Shown one piece after another: positions 46,326 to 55,381 of a stretch of 64,000 nucleotides of DNA. The stretch covers positions 5,062,501 through 5,126,500 of the forward strand of contig NZ_CP022203.1 of NCBI RefSeq assembly GCF_002305895.1, written 5' to 3'. Position numbers and translations under genes: made by a program. Each line of letters opens with the position of its first letter. Position 1 is the stretch's first letter. Source of the stretch: Corallococcus macrosporus DSM 14697. GTDB lineage: Bacteria > Myxococcota > Myxococcia > Myxococcales > Myxococcaceae. A model generated the notes under the pieces. That model was given only the letters and a program-made list of their open reading frames with translations. It did not search any database and had not been told where the DNA came from.

Positions 46326-47074
46326 GCGCCCCCCGCGCTCAACACGTCCGTCGCCGTCCCCAGGGCCACCTGGCGCCCGTCACCGTCGGCGACAATCTCA
46401 CCGTCGCTCAGACGGATGGCCCGGGGGCAGCGCGCCGCCAGCTTGGGCTCGTGCGTCACGAGCACCAGCGTGTGGCCCGCCTTGTGGAGCTGCTCGAACA
46501 GGCGGACGATCTCCTCACCCGTGGCCGAGTCCAGGTTGCCCGTGGGCTCGTCGGCCAGGAGCATGGAGGGCTCGGACACCAGCGCGCGGGCAATGGCCAC
46601 GCGCTGGCGCTGACCACCGGACAGCTCGTTGGGCCGGTGGTGCATGCGGTGGGCGAGCTGCACCTTCTCCAGCGCCGCCGTGGCCCGCGCGCGCCGCTCC
46701 CGCGCGCTGACGCCCCGGTACACCAGCGGCAGCTCCACGTTGGCCAGGGCCGTCTCCTTGGGCAGGAGCTGGAAGGTCTGGAAGATGAAGCCAATCTCCA
46801 CGTTGCGGATGACGGCCAGCTCGTCGTCGCTCATGCGCGACACGTCCTTGCCGTTCAGCATGTACCGGCCGCTGCTGGGCGTATCCAGGCAGCCGAGCAC
46901 GTTCATCATCGTGCTCTTGCCAGAGCCGGACTGGCCGATGATGGCCACCCATTCGCCCCGGTTGACGCCGAAGGAGACGCCGCGCAGCGCGCGCACCTCT
47001 TCACCGCCCACGTGGAAGACGCGGGTGATGTTCTCCACCTGGATGAGCGGCCCCGCGCCGCTGGCCTCACTCAC
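46322..47074 (-). CDS. ABC transporter ATPase, LolD/MacB type
   Basis: A 250-residue nucleotide-binding protein driving the two permeases. Walker A is [14 protein letters not shown]-loop [14 protein letters not shown], signature [16 protein letters not shown], Walker [15 protein letters not shown] and the H-loop LVLVTHEP. It overlaps the adaptor gene before it and the permease gene after it by four bases each. The substrate cannot be read from the ATPase; macrolides, peptides, siderophores or lipids are all handled by relatives. Confidence 0.95.
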   Translation of the reverse strand: MSEASGAGPLIQVENITRVFHVGGEEVRALRGVSFGVNRGEWVAIIGQSGSGKSTMMNVLGCLDTPSSGRYMLNGKDVSRMSDDELAVIRNVEIGFIFQTFQLLPKETALANVELPLVYRGVSARERRARATAALEKVQLAHRMHHRPNELSGGQRQRVAIARALVSEPSMLLADEPTGNLDSATGEEIVRLFEQLHKAGHTLVLVTHEPKLAARCPRAIRLSDGEIVADGDGRQVALGTATDVLSAGGA

Positions 47075-48330
47075 GACTTCCGACCGCCCTTCATTCCCGC
47101 GCCCTGCTCGGGCTCGCGCACGATGTCGCCGTCGTTCAGCTCCTTCGACAGCGTCCGGTATGGACCTTCAATCACCCGGTCGCCCTCGTTGATTCCGGTG
47201 ACGATCTCCAGCTCCGTGTCGGAGGCGATGCCCGTCTGCACCCGGCGCACCTGCGCCTTGTTGTTGCCGTCCACGACGAACACGACCTTGGCCAGCGACT
47301 CCGTGCGCTTCGCCGTCAGCCCGCCGCCCTCGATGGGCGCCTTGTAGTCCGGCAGCGTGCGCTCCGAGCGCACCGTCACCGCCTGGATGGGCACCAGCAC
47401 CACGTCGTTGTGCGTCTCCGCGGAGATGCGCGCCTCGGCGCTCATGCCGGGCAGCACGTTGGGCGGGCGGGTGTCCAGCGCGACGGTGATGGGGAAGCTC
47501 GTCACCTCGGCCTCCGTGCCCTCGTTCTTGATGAGCGCCTTCTGGGCGATCTCCACCACGGAGCCCGAGTACGTCTGGCCCTCCAGCGCGTCCAGGGTGA
47601 TCTCCGCGGGCTGGCCCGTGCGCAGGTGCACCACCTCGTGCTCGCCCACCTCGAACTTCACCTCCATGGCGCTGAGCGCGGCGATGGTCATCACCACGTC
47701 CTCGGACAGGTCCGAGCCACGCACGCGCTCACCGACCTCGCGCGACAGCTCGATGACGTTGCCGTCGATGGGCGACACCAGCGTGGTGCGCGTGAGGTCC
47801 GTCTGCGCCTGGTCCACGATGGCCCCGTTGCGCGCCAGCATCTGCTTGGCGGACGTCAGCCGCGCATCCGCCGTGCTCTTCGTGGCCCGCGCCGTGTCCA
47901 CCTCGGCGGTGGACGCCAGGCCCTTCTTCGCCAGGTCCTCCACGCGCTGGAGCTCGAGCTGCGCGCGGCCCACCTCCACCTCCGCCACCTGCACGTCGGC
48001 GCGCGAGGCGTTCAGCGACGCCAGCGCCTGCTTGTGCGCGGCCTGGTAGAGGCGCGGGTCGATGCGGCCCAGCACCTGGCCCTTCGTCACCGCCTCGCCG
48101 TCCTTCACCGCCAGCTCCACCAGGTCACCGGAGAGGCTGGACGAGATCTTCACCGTCGTGGCCGCCTGCACCTTGCCCGCGCCGGTGATGGTGCGGGTGA
48201 TGGTGCCCTTGCGGGCCTTCGAAAGCTGGACCTCGAGCGACGGCGGAGGACGGTCCTTCAAGCCGCCCGCCGTGATGGCCGCGGCACCCACGAACAACGC
48301 GCCGGCAATGGCACCCTTCCACCACTTCAT
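47071..48330 (-). CDS. MacA-like periplasmic adaptor protein
   Basis: A 419-residue membrane-fusion protein linking the inner-membrane pump to the TolC-type channel. It has a short N-terminal anchor ([19 protein letters not shown]), a first lipoyl half ([40 protein letters not shown]), a coiled-coil hairpin rich in Ala/Glu (about 85-165), the second lipoyl half ([20 protein letters not shown]), and beta-barrel and membrane-proximal domains. The sequence [15 protein letters not shown] near the end is typical. Four-base overlaps on both sides couple it to the TolC and ATPase genes. Confidence 0.93.
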   Translation of the reverse strand: MKWWKGAIAGALFVGAAAITAGGLKDRPPPSLEVQLSKARKGTITRTITGAGKVQAATTVKISSSLSGDLVELAVKDGEAVTKGQVLGRIDPRLYQAAHKQALASLNASRADVQVAEVEVGRAQLELQRVEDLAKKGLASTAEVDTARATKSTADARLTSAKQMLARNGAIVDQAQTDLTRTTLVSPIDGNVIELSREVGERVRGSDLSEDVVMTIAALSAMEVKFEVGEHEVVHLRTGQPAEITLDALEGQTYSGSVVEIAQKALIKNEGTEAEVTSFPITVALDTRPPNVLPGMSAEARISAETHNDVVLVPIQAVTVRSERTLPDYKAPIEGGGLTAKRTESLAKVVFVVDGNNKAQVRRVQTGIASDTELEIVTGINEGDRVIEGPYRTLSKELNDGDIVREPEQGAGMKGGRKS

Positions 48331-49673
48331 TTCGACTCTCCCGGGCTCAGCGCGCCCATGGCCCGCAGCAACGAATAGCGGGCGATTTCGACATCAATCC
48401 TGTTTTCCAACAAGGCAAGCTCGGCGCGCGTCAGGCTCAACTGGGCGTCGCGGACCTCCAGGGTGGAGCCCACGCCAGCGCGGAAGCGCTGCTCCTGCAT
48501 GTCGAGCCCCTGGGCGGCGGCCTCGACGTTCTGCGCGGCCAGGCGAGCGGCCTCCAACTGCGTCTCCAACGTGCGGTGCGCGGCGCGCACCTCGGCTTCA
48601 ATCTCCCGGGCGGTCTGCTCCAGCGTGAGCTGCGCCTTGCGGGTGTCCGCCTCGGCGCGGCGCGCGCTGGCCCCGGTGGACAGGCCGGTGAAGAGGTCCC
48701 AGCTCAACCCGACGGCCGCCGTGAAGCGGTTCTGCAGGCGCGGCTCGGTGAACACCAGCGAGGCGTCCGGACCGCCGCGGTTGTAGAGGCCCTGGGCCAC
48801 CAGGCGCGGCAGGTACTCCGAGCGCGCGATGGACTGCTGCAGCTCGGCGGCGCGGATGCGCAGCTCCAGCGTCTTGAGCAGCGGCCGGTAGGCCCGGGCC
48901 GTCGCGAGCGCCTCGTTGATGGACGGCGCGGGCGGCGGCTCGGTCGTGAGCACGCCGGGGTCCTGCGCCGTCAGGGCCTCGGTGCCCGGCCGGGCCAGCC
49001 ACACCGCGAGCTGGGACTGGTCGTTGACCAACTGCCCCAGCGTGGAGGTGTAGCTGATGCGGTCCGTCCCCAGGTTCACCGTGGCGGTGATCTCCTCGTT
49101 CTTCCCCGCGCGGCCCGCCTCGAAGAGGGCCTGGGCGCGCTCCACCTGCTGCTCGCTGCGCTCCACGGTGGCCTTCAGCACCTGGAGCGTGGCCTGGGTG
49201 CGGTACAGGGTGAAGAAGCGGCGGATGGCCTCCAGCTCGGAGGTGTCCGCCTCTTCCCGGGCCTGGCCCTTCTGCGCGTCACGGATCACGCCGCTCTGCT
49301 CCAGTTGCTTCCAGCGGGCGCGGTCGTAGATGACCTGCGTGAGCGACATGCCCAGGTCGTAGTTCTGGGTGCTGGTGGAGGGCGTCTCGACGGCGTTGCG
49401 GATGAACTGGCCCGGGTTGGCCGGGTCCGGAACCGTGGTGAACTCCTGCCGGCGGCCGAACCAGATCTTCCCCGCCGACGCATCCATTGAAAGCCGCGGC
49501 AGCAGCGCCGAGCGTGACAGCTTCACGTCCTCGTCCGCGATGGCCACGTCGAGCAGGGCCTGGATGGCGGAGACGTTCTTGCGGCCCTCGGCGCGGGCCT
49601 GCTCCAGGGAGATGGGCGTGCCGGAGTCCACGGGCGCGGCGGCCAGCGCGGCCGCGAGTACGAGCGCGTTCAT
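48327..49673 (-). CDS. TolC-family outer membrane channel
   Basis: A 448-residue outer-membrane efflux protein with a short leader (MNALVLAAALAAAP). Two similar halves of long amphipathic helices follow. Conserved pieces are SLEQARAEGRKNVSAIQALL and SALLPRLSMDAS in half one, INEALATARAYRPLLKTLEL and RSEYLPRLVAQG in half two, and the C-terminal FRAGVGSTLEVRDAQLSLTR. It would trimerise to a channel spanning outer membrane and periplasm. ATG overlaps the YIP1 stop by four bases. Confidence 0.93.
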   Translation of the reverse strand: MNALVLAAALAAAPVDSGTPISLEQARAEGRKNVSAIQALLDVAIADEDVKLSRSALLPRLSMDASAGKIWFGRRQEFTTVPDPANPGQFIRNAVETPSTSTQNYDLGMSLTQVIYDRARWKQLEQSGVIRDAQKGQAREEADTSELEAIRRFFTLYRTQATLQVLKATVERSEQQVERAQALFEAGRAGKNEEITATVNLGTDRISYTSTLGQLVNDQSQLAVWLARPGTEALTAQDPGVLTTEPPPAPSINEALATARAYRPLLKTLELRIRAAELQQSIARSEYLPRLVAQGLYNRGGPDASLVFTEPRLQNRFTAAVGLSWDLFTGLSTGASARRAEADTRKAQLTLEQTAREIEAEVRAAHRTLETQLEAARLAAQNVEAAAQGLDMQEQRFRAGVGSTLEVRDAQLSLTRAELALLENRIDVEIARYSLLRAMGALSPGESK

Positions 49674-50374
49674 TGCGCACCTGCCTGGGCCGGGAGGCCG
49701 ATGAGGAAGATGCCCGCGTACATGGCGTACAGCGCGAAGGCGAGCAGCAGCGCCCGCCCCCGGCTCATGCCAGTGGCCGCGGAGAAGCCCAGGCCCAACA
49801 GGCCCGTGCTCCAGAGGTTGAAGAAATCCACGGTGGACGCCACGCGCTGCAGCTTCGGACTCAGGCCTTGCAACACCGCTCCCAGGTTGGACGGTACGAG
49901 GTTCATCACGCGCGCCACGGTGATGGAATGCTGCGCCGCGACGCAGAGGGTCAGGATGAGGTGGTAGAGCGCGATGGGCAGCAGCGCCAGCACCGCCGCG
50001 GACAGGAGCTGCTCGAAGGGCGCGGGCCGGTCGAAGAGCCAGCTCGCCACCCACAGGATGCAGGCCAGCAGCAGCGCCATCAGGGGCATCACGATGACGC
50101 CCTTGGCGATGCCGCCGACGAGCGCCTTGCGCGACTCCGTCTGGATCTTGTCGGTGAGGTCCGCCTCCGACAGGCCCATCAGCTCGCCGGAGCCCTGGAG
50201 CTGGCGGATGACGTCAGGCGCGGCGTCCCAGCGGAGGGAAAACAGCGTCCCGGAAGCGGACACGCACAGCGCCAGAATCAGGAGAGGCCACACCCAGCGG
50301 CGCGCCTCGACGGCGGCACGAGTCCCATCGAGGGGATCGATGAAGACGCGGGCCGGTTGAGCAAGAGAAGTCAT
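49670..50374 (-). CDS. YIP1-family membrane protein, first gene of the efflux operon
   Basis: A 234-residue integral membrane protein with about five helices, for example WVWPLLILALCVSASGTLF, GVIVMPLMALLLACILWVAS and RALLLAFALYAMYAGIFLIG, and the family feature of helix-breaking prolines between hydrophobic blocks. YIP1 proteins are poorly understood; some sit in efflux or envelope operons. The four-base overlap with the TolC gene shows it belongs to the same operon. It may assist assembly or act as a membrane sensor (inferred). The ATG at 50374 has a GAGAAG sequence close by. Confidence 0.78.
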   Translation of the reverse strand: MTSLAQPARVFIDPLDGTRAAVEARRWVWPLLILALCVSASGTLFSLRWDAAPDVIRQLQGSGELMGLSEADLTDKIQTESRKALVGGIAKGVIVMPLMALLLACILWVASWLFDRPAPFEQLLSAAVLALLPIALYHLILTLCVAAQHSITVARVMNLVPSNLGAVLQGLSPKLQRVASTVDFFNLWSTGLLGLGFSAATGMSRGRALLLAFALYAMYAGIFLIGLPAQAGAQ

Positions 50375-50412
50375 ATGGTGGGGGTCTCGGAGCGAAGTAC
50401 GTCGCTCGCCCT

Positions 50413-50426
50413 CAGGCAATTGCCTG
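50413..50426. promoter_or_regulatory. Perfect 14-base palindrome upstream of the efflux operon
   Basis: CAGGCAATTGCCTG is a perfect inverted repeat 39 bases upstream of the YIP1 start, in the spacer shared with the divergent Clp gene. The shape suits a dimeric repressor. No regulator gene is adjacent, so the binding protein is unknown. Confidence 0.4.
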
Positions 50427-50534
50427 GCCAGCCGAAGAAAGGCGCCGAACAGGCAGGCAGCCAGCCAAATTCCGCTGGCGGACGCTTTCTACTCCAGTGC
50501 TTTAAGGCACATGTAGCGCCCTGTAGCGGAAATT

Positions 50535-50563
50535 TTGCCGGACACCCCGAGAGGGTGTATTGC
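50535..50563 (+). promoter_or_regulatory. Candidate promoter of the Clp ATPase gene with an inverted repeat in its spacer
   Basis: TTGCCG (4/6) and TATTGC (3/6) are 17 bases apart. Between them lies ACACCC-CGAGA-GGGTGT (50542-50558), an inverted repeat positioned to block polymerase if bound. The start codon is about 28 bases past the -10. Confidence 0.35.
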
Positions 50564-50591
50564 GCTCGTCTGGCCGCTTGCCGGAGTTCGA

Positions 50592-53117
50592 ATGGTCGAT
50601 AGCACGGACCTCGCGCAGGTCCTCCACGAAGCGAATGACATCGCACAGAGCGTGGTGCAGCGGGTCACCTCCGCCCACGTGCTCCTGGCGCTCTTCACGG
50701 TGGAGAACCGTGCACAGGTGCTGCTCAAGGAGCGAGGCGTGGACGAGGACGCCATCCTCCAGCTCCTGACGGCCGCGCCGGCCGAGCCGGATGGCCTGCT
50801 CCGCGAGCTGCGCGAGAAGACCCGGGAGATCGCCGCCAATGTGGGCTCGCAGGAGGCGGACTGCCTCCACCTGCTCATCGCCGTGGCCCGGGTGCGCTGC
50901 GCCGCCCAGGAGCTGCTGCAGCAGGCCGGGCTGGACCTGGGCGGTCTCATGCGCACGGCCATGTCCTACTTCACCAGCGGCCACATGCCGCGCCGCCTCC
51001 AGTTGGGCCGCTCGCAGACGCTGGGCCCCCGGCCCGCGAGCCGCCCCCTGGGTGCGCCGCCCTCCCCGCTGCCGGCCTCCGCCGTGACGCTGAGCCTGCC
51101 GCGCACCCGGCCCGGGGCCCCGCCGACGCCCCCGCCCTTCGTCGCGCCGCCGCCAACGCCGCGCTACAGCACGCCCGCGCTGTCCCCCCGGGACCTCATC
51201 GACGTGGACGAGGAGCCGGAGGCGCTCCCGCCGCCGCCTCCCCCCGCGCCCGTGGCCCGCGCGGCGCCGGCGCCCGCTCCGGCTCCCACCGCCGCGCCCG
51301 CGGCGCGACCGGCGCAGCCCGCCTCCGCGTCGCCGGTGCTCGACGCCAAGGCGTACCCCCTGCTCACCTCGCTGGGCCGCAACCTGAGCCAGGCCGCCCA
51401 CGAGGGCCGGTTGGATCCGGTGGTGGGCCGCGCGCGCGAGGTCGAGGAGGTCATCGACATCCTGGGCAAGCGCCGCACCAACAACCCCTGCCTGCTGGGC
51501 GAGCCCGGCGTGGGCAAGACGGCGGTGGTGGAGGGCGTGGCGCAGCGGCTGCTGGCGCTGCGCGGGTCGCTGTCGGAGAAGGTGCTGGTGGAGCTGGACA
51601 TGGCCACGCTGGTGGCCGGCACGCAGCTTCGCGGCTCGTTCTCCGAGAAGCTCAACGCGCTGAAGGAGGAGGTCCGCCGCGCCGAGGGCCGCGTGGTGGT
51701 CTTCATCGACGAAATCCACACCCTGGTGGGCGCGGGCTCCACGGGGGACGGTCCGCAGGACGCGGCCAACGAGCTGAAGACGGCCATGGCGCGCGGCGAG
51801 TTCCCCTGCATCGGCGCCACCACGCACGACGAGTACCGCAAGTTCATCAGCACCGACCCGGCCCTGGAGCGCCGCTTCACCGCCGTGGTCGTCAACGAGC
51901 CCTCCGTGCCGGAGACGGTGGAGATCCTCCGCGGCATCATCGGCCGCTACGAGGAGCACCACGGGCTGCGCTACACGCCGGAGGCGCTGGAGGCCGCCGC
52001 GTCCCTGGCCAGTCGCTACGTGACGGACCGGTTCATGCCGGACAAGGCCATCTCCGTGGTGGACCTGGCGGGCAGCCGCTGCCACCGCGAGGGCCGCGAC
52101 GTGGTGGAGCCCTCGGACGTGGCGCGCGTGGTGGCCAAGCTCGCGGGCGTCCCCGAGGAGCGCCTGCTGATGAACGACTCGTCGCGCCTGCTGCGGCTGG
52201 AGCAGGACCTGGCGGAGCGCGTCATCGGGCACGCGGAGGCGGTGACGCGCATCGCCCGGGTCATCCGCCGCAACTACGCGGGCTTCGCGTCGCGCCGTCC
52301 CATGGGCAGCTTCCTCTTCCTGGGCCCCACGGGCGTGGGCAAGACGGAGATGGCGCGCGCGCTGGCGGACGTGCTGTTCGGCAACCGGGACGCGTTGGTG
52401 CGCCTGGACATGAGCGAGATGTCCGAGCAGCACGGCGTCTCGCGCCTCATCGGCTCCCCCGCCGGCTACGTGGGCTTCGGCGAGGGTGGCCAGCTCACCG
52501 AGCCGGTGCGCCGCCGCCCCTCGTCGGTGGTGGTGCTGGACGAAATCGAGAAGGCGCACCGCGAGGTGCAGATGCTCCTCCTCCAGGTGCTGGAGGAAGG
52601 CCGCCTGACGGACGGCAAGGGGCGCCACATCGACTTCTCCAACACGGTCATCGTCATGACGACGAACCTGGGCGCGGAGGCCTTCTCCCGCACGGGCCGC
52701 CCGGTGGGCTTCGGCGCAGACGCCGCGGGCCCCGGGGACGCCATGGACACGGCGTCTTCGGTGGCGCGCAAGGCGCTGCCGCCGGAGCTGTGGAACCGCA
52801 TCGACGAACGGCTCCCCTTCCGCCCGCTGGCGGAGGTGGAGGTGGCGCGCATCGCCACGCTGCTGCTGGAGGAGAGCAGCAAGCGCCTGGCCACCGAGCG
52901 CGGCATCGAATACTTCGCCGGTGATGACGTGGTGGGCCACCTCCTGAAGTCCGGCGGGTTCGACCCGCAGCTCGGCGCGCGCCCCATGCGGCAGATGGTG
53001 CAGCGCCTGGTGGAGGGCCCCCTGGCGGAGCGCATCCTGTCGGGTGAGTTCGGCACGGGCGACCGCGTGCGCATCGCGGTGCGCTCCGGGCAGCTCCAGT
53101 TCCAGCGCGAGCGATGA
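50592..53117 (+). CDS. Clp-family AAA+ unfoldase (ClpA/ClpC-like) with Pro-rich linker
   Basis: An 841-residue double-AAA unfoldase. Residues 1-145 are the Clp N-domain (VTSAHVLLALFTVENRAQVL). About 150-255 is a Pro/Ala-rich linker not usual in ClpA or ClpC. AAA1 has GEPGVGKTAVVEGVA and VVVFIDEIHTLVGAGS; AAA2 has LGPTGVGKTEMARAL, SEQHGVSRLIGSPAGYVGFG and VVVLDEIEKAH. No coiled-coil M-domain separates the modules, so it is not ClpB. A PVGFG sequence sits where ClpA/ClpC/ClpX carry the ClpP-binding loop. It probably feeds a ClpP peptidase encoded elsewhere. GGAG precedes ATG 50592. Confidence 0.9.
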   Translation: MVDSTDLAQVLHEANDIAQSVVQRVTSAHVLLALFTVENRAQVLLKERGVDEDAILQLLTAAPAEPDGLLRELREKTREIAANVGSQEADCLHLLIAVARVRCAAQELLQQAGLDLGGLMRTAMSYFTSGHMPRRLQLGRSQTLGPRPASRPLGAPPSPLPASAVTLSLPRTRPGAPPTPPPFVAPPPTPRYSTPALSPRDLIDVDEEPEALPPPPPPAPVARAAPAPAPAPTAAPAARPAQPASASPVLDAKAYPLLTSLGRNLSQAAHEGRLDPVVGRAREVEEVIDILGKRRTNNPCLLGEPGVGKTAVVEGVAQRLLALRGSLSEKVLVELDMATLVAGTQLRGSFSEKLNALKEEVRRAEGRVVVFIDEIHTLVGAGSTGDGPQDAANELKTAMARGEFPCIGATTHDEYRKFISTDPALERRFTAVVVNEPSVPETVEILRGIIGRYEEHHGLRYTPEALEAAASLASRYVTDRFMPDKAISVVDLAGSRCHREGRDVVEPSDVARVVAKLAGVPEERLLMNDSSRLLRLEQDLAERVIGHAEAVTRIARVIRRNYAGFASRRPMGSFLFLGPTGVGKTEMARALADVLFGNRDALVRLDMSEMSEQHGVSRLIGSPAGYVGFGEGGQLTEPVRRRPSSVVVLDEIEKAHREVQMLLLQVLEEGRLTDGKGRHIDFSNTVIVMTTNLGAEAFSRTGRPVGFGADAAGPGDAMDTASSVARKALPPELWNRIDERLPFRPLAEVEVARIATLLLEESSKRLATERGIEYFAGDDVVGHLLKSGGFDPQLGARPMRQMVQRLVEGPLAERILSGEFGTGDRVRIAVRSGQLQFQRER

Positions 53118-53983
53118 GCCCCGGGCCCCGCCGCCGCGCTGGGCCTTCGACGCGGCGCCCGCCCGTGGTGGTCGTCGGGGTGGGCCGCCTGGGGGGCGCG
53201 CTGGCGCTCGCGCTCCAGGCGAAGCGCTGGCCGGTGCGCATCCACTCGCGCACGGCCGCGGGGCGCCAACGCGCCGAGGCCCTGGGCCTGAAGGCCGCCT
53301 CGCCCGCGGACCTGAAGCGGGCCCGCGTCGTCCTCCTGTGCGTCCCGGACGCGTCGGTGCCCTCCGTCGCGCGGGGCCTCTCCACCACCCTGCCCCGTAC
53401 GGCCGCGCTGGTGCACACCGCGGGCGCCCTGCCGCTCGACGCGCTGGGCACCACCAGGGGCCGGCCGCGAGGCTCGTTCCACCCCCTGTGCGCCGTCTCC
53501 TCGCCGCATGACTCGCTGGCGGGGAGCACGGTGGCGGTGAGCACGCCGTCGCGCGCGCTGCGGGACGTGCTGCGCCGCATGGCGGCGGACGCGGGGCTGC
53601 GTGTCATTGAAGTCCCCGAGGCCCACCGCGCGGCCTACCACGCCGGGGCGGTGCTGAGCGCGGGGGGGCTGGTGTCCCTGGCGGACGCGGCCGTGGCGGC
53701 GCTGGGCGCGTCAGGCATTCCTCCCGCGGACGCGCTGGCGGCCCTGCTGCCGCTGATGCACTCGGCGCTGCGGGGACTGGAGACCCGGGGCCTCGCGGGG
53801 GGCCTCACCGGGCCCATCGTCCGCGGAGACTCCGGCGTGGTGGCGGCGCACCTGGAGGCGCTCCCGGCGGACGTCGCCCCCCTCTACCGGCTGCTGTCGA
53901 GGCGCGCGCTGGGGCTGGCCGGAGACCGGCTGGAGCCCACGTCGCGCGCCGCGCTGGAGCGGCTGCTCAAGCCGTCAGGATGA
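53114..53983 (+). CDS. Rossmann-like / DUF2520 oxidoreductase
   Basis: A 289-residue protein. After a basic start comes a dinucleotide-binding Rossmann domain (VVVVGVGRLGGALALAL), with VVLLCVPDASVPSVARGL, then the DUF2520 part beginning RGSFHPLCAVSS and the helical HRAAYHAGAVLSAGGLVSLA. It resembles F420- or NADP-dependent ketopantoate/pyrroline-type reductases, but the substrate is unknown. Its ATG overlaps the stop of the Clp gene (ATGA), so both are made together; a functional link is unproven. The last 17 bases overlap a convergent gene. Confidence 0.85.
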   Translation: MSPGPRRRAGPSTRRPPVVVVGVGRLGGALALALQAKRWPVRIHSRTAAGRQRAEALGLKAASPADLKRARVVLLCVPDASVPSVARGLSTTLPRTAALVHTAGALPLDALGTTRGRPRGSFHPLCAVSSPHDSLAGSTVAVSTPSRALRDVLRRMAADAGLRVIEVPEAHRAAYHAGAVLSAGGLVSLADAAVAALGASGIPPADALAALLPLMHSALRGLETRGLAGGLTGPIVRGDSGVVAAHLEALPADVAPLYRLLSRRALGLAGDRLEPTSRAALERLLKPSG

Positions 53984-55292
53984 TGGAGCCCTGCAGGGCC
54001 TTGCGCACCACGGCCAGGGCCTGCTCGGACGCGGCCTCGGCCTCGGTGAGGCGGCGAAGGGCGAGCACGCCGCCCTCGACCTGCGTCACGGAGCGCTTCA
54101 GGTCGGAGAGCAGCGTCAGCGCCGCCTGCAGCATCTCCTTGCCCTGCGGCGACTCGGTGGCGGGCTTGCCGGCCGCCTTCGCCACGTACTCCGTGAAGCG
54201 CTGCAGCGTCTCCGCCGTCTTCGCGGGGTCGAACTGCTCCAGCAGCGGCTGGATGCGCGCGGCGTTGATGCGGATGAGGCGGAGCGCGCCCACCCGGCCA
54301 AAGCCCTGGTGCACCAGGCCGATGTCGCTCATCTCGAAGGCGCCCAGCAGGCCCTCGTCGGGGGCCTTGTGCGCGTGCGGCACCATGTCCACGAAGAGCG
54401 GCAGCGGATCCGCGCCCTGGCGGAACATCTCCAGCTCCTCATCATCCAGCGGCGGGAAGCTCGCCGGGGTGCCGATGAACAGCAGCGGCAGCACCAGGTC
54501 GTGCCAGAAGTCCTCCGGCGCCGAGCCCGTCCCACCCACAGTGCCGAACAGGTGCGCCATCAGCTCCGCCAGCCGCGGCGCGCGCTCGGCCTGGTCGATG
54601 AGCGACTTGGTGGTGTCCAGGCGCTGGAGGGACTGGACAATCTGCCCCTCGAACTGCTGACGCGCCTCGGGAGGCAGCGGCGGCTGGGTGCGGCCCAGCG
54701 CGTTGCGCACGTCCCGGGCGAGCCCGTCCGGCTTCGTCTCCAGGGCCGTGGCGGCCTTCTTCGTGTCCAGGACCACGAACTGGAGGAACCCGGGGTCGAA
54801 CAGGCGCTGGTAGTCCACCGGCGTCAGCTTCGGCGCCTGGCCACCCAGGGCCTGCGCCGGGTTGGCGCCAAAGCGGGCCTGCCCCAGCGAACGGCGGATG
54901 TCCGCGGCCAGGTCCTCCAGGCGGGCCAGCTTGCCCTGCGCCAGCGAGTCCATCACCGCGCCGAACGGCGACAGCATGATGATGGCCTCCGGGAAGCCCA
55001 GCGTGGCGCCCTCGGGCGAGTCCCGGTTGGGGAACCAGAAGGCCTGGTGCTCCTGGATGAGGCGCAGGGCGAACGCGCCCGCCAGCCCCAGCGCGATGGT
55101 CTGGTGCTCCGGCTGGTTCACCTGGAACGGGCCCCCCGTCAGCTTCGCGATGGCGGGCTCAATCTCCGCCCAGGGCGCCTTGAGGAGATCGACCGGCGCG
55201 CCGGTGGCCTGCTCCAGGGCCGCGGCGACCTGCATCTGGGCATTGTGAACGTGCTGCGGAACGGGATGCGCCTGGGTGGCGGGTTCGGACAT
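53967..55292 (-). CDS. Conserved protein of unknown function
   Basis: A 441-residue protein without leader, mainly helical, rich in Leu, Ala, Gln and Pro. Blocks that look conserved include PEHQTIALGLAGAFALRLIQ, FPEAIIMLSPFGAVMDSLAQ, YQRLFDPGFLQFVVLDTKKA and DDEELEMFRQGADPLPLFVD. No catalytic motif or repeat family was recognised. The ATG at 55292 is the first after a stretch of unlikely sequence. It overlaps the DUF2520 gene by 17 bases at the 3' end and is divergent from the large protease-barrel gene, 89 bases away. Confidence 0.7.
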   Translation of the reverse strand: MSEPATQAHPVPQHVHNAQMQVAAALEQATGAPVDLLKAPWAEIEPAIAKLTGGPFQVNQPEHQTIALGLAGAFALRLIQEHQAFWFPNRDSPEGATLGFPEAIIMLSPFGAVMDSLAQGKLARLEDLAADIRRSLGQARFGANPAQALGGQAPKLTPVDYQRLFDPGFLQFVVLDTKKAATALETKPDGLARDVRNALGRTQPPLPPEARQQFEGQIVQSLQRLDTTKSLIDQAERAPRLAELMAHLFGTVGGTGSAPEDFWHDLVLPLLFIGTPASFPPLDDEELEMFRQGADPLPLFVDMVPHAHKAPDEGLLGAFEMSDIGLVHQGFGRVGALRLIRINAARIQPLLEQFDPAKTAETLQRFTEYVAKAAGKPATESPQGKEMLQAALTLLSDLKRSVTQVEGGVLALRRLTEAEAASEQALAVVRKALQGSIILTA

Positions 55293-55381
55293 GGCGGAAT
55301 CCAGACTCGGAAATAGGGAGGCGACGGGGGCATCCCTTACCGTGAAAATCGCGGTCGTGGCTACGATTACTGACCTGTAGG

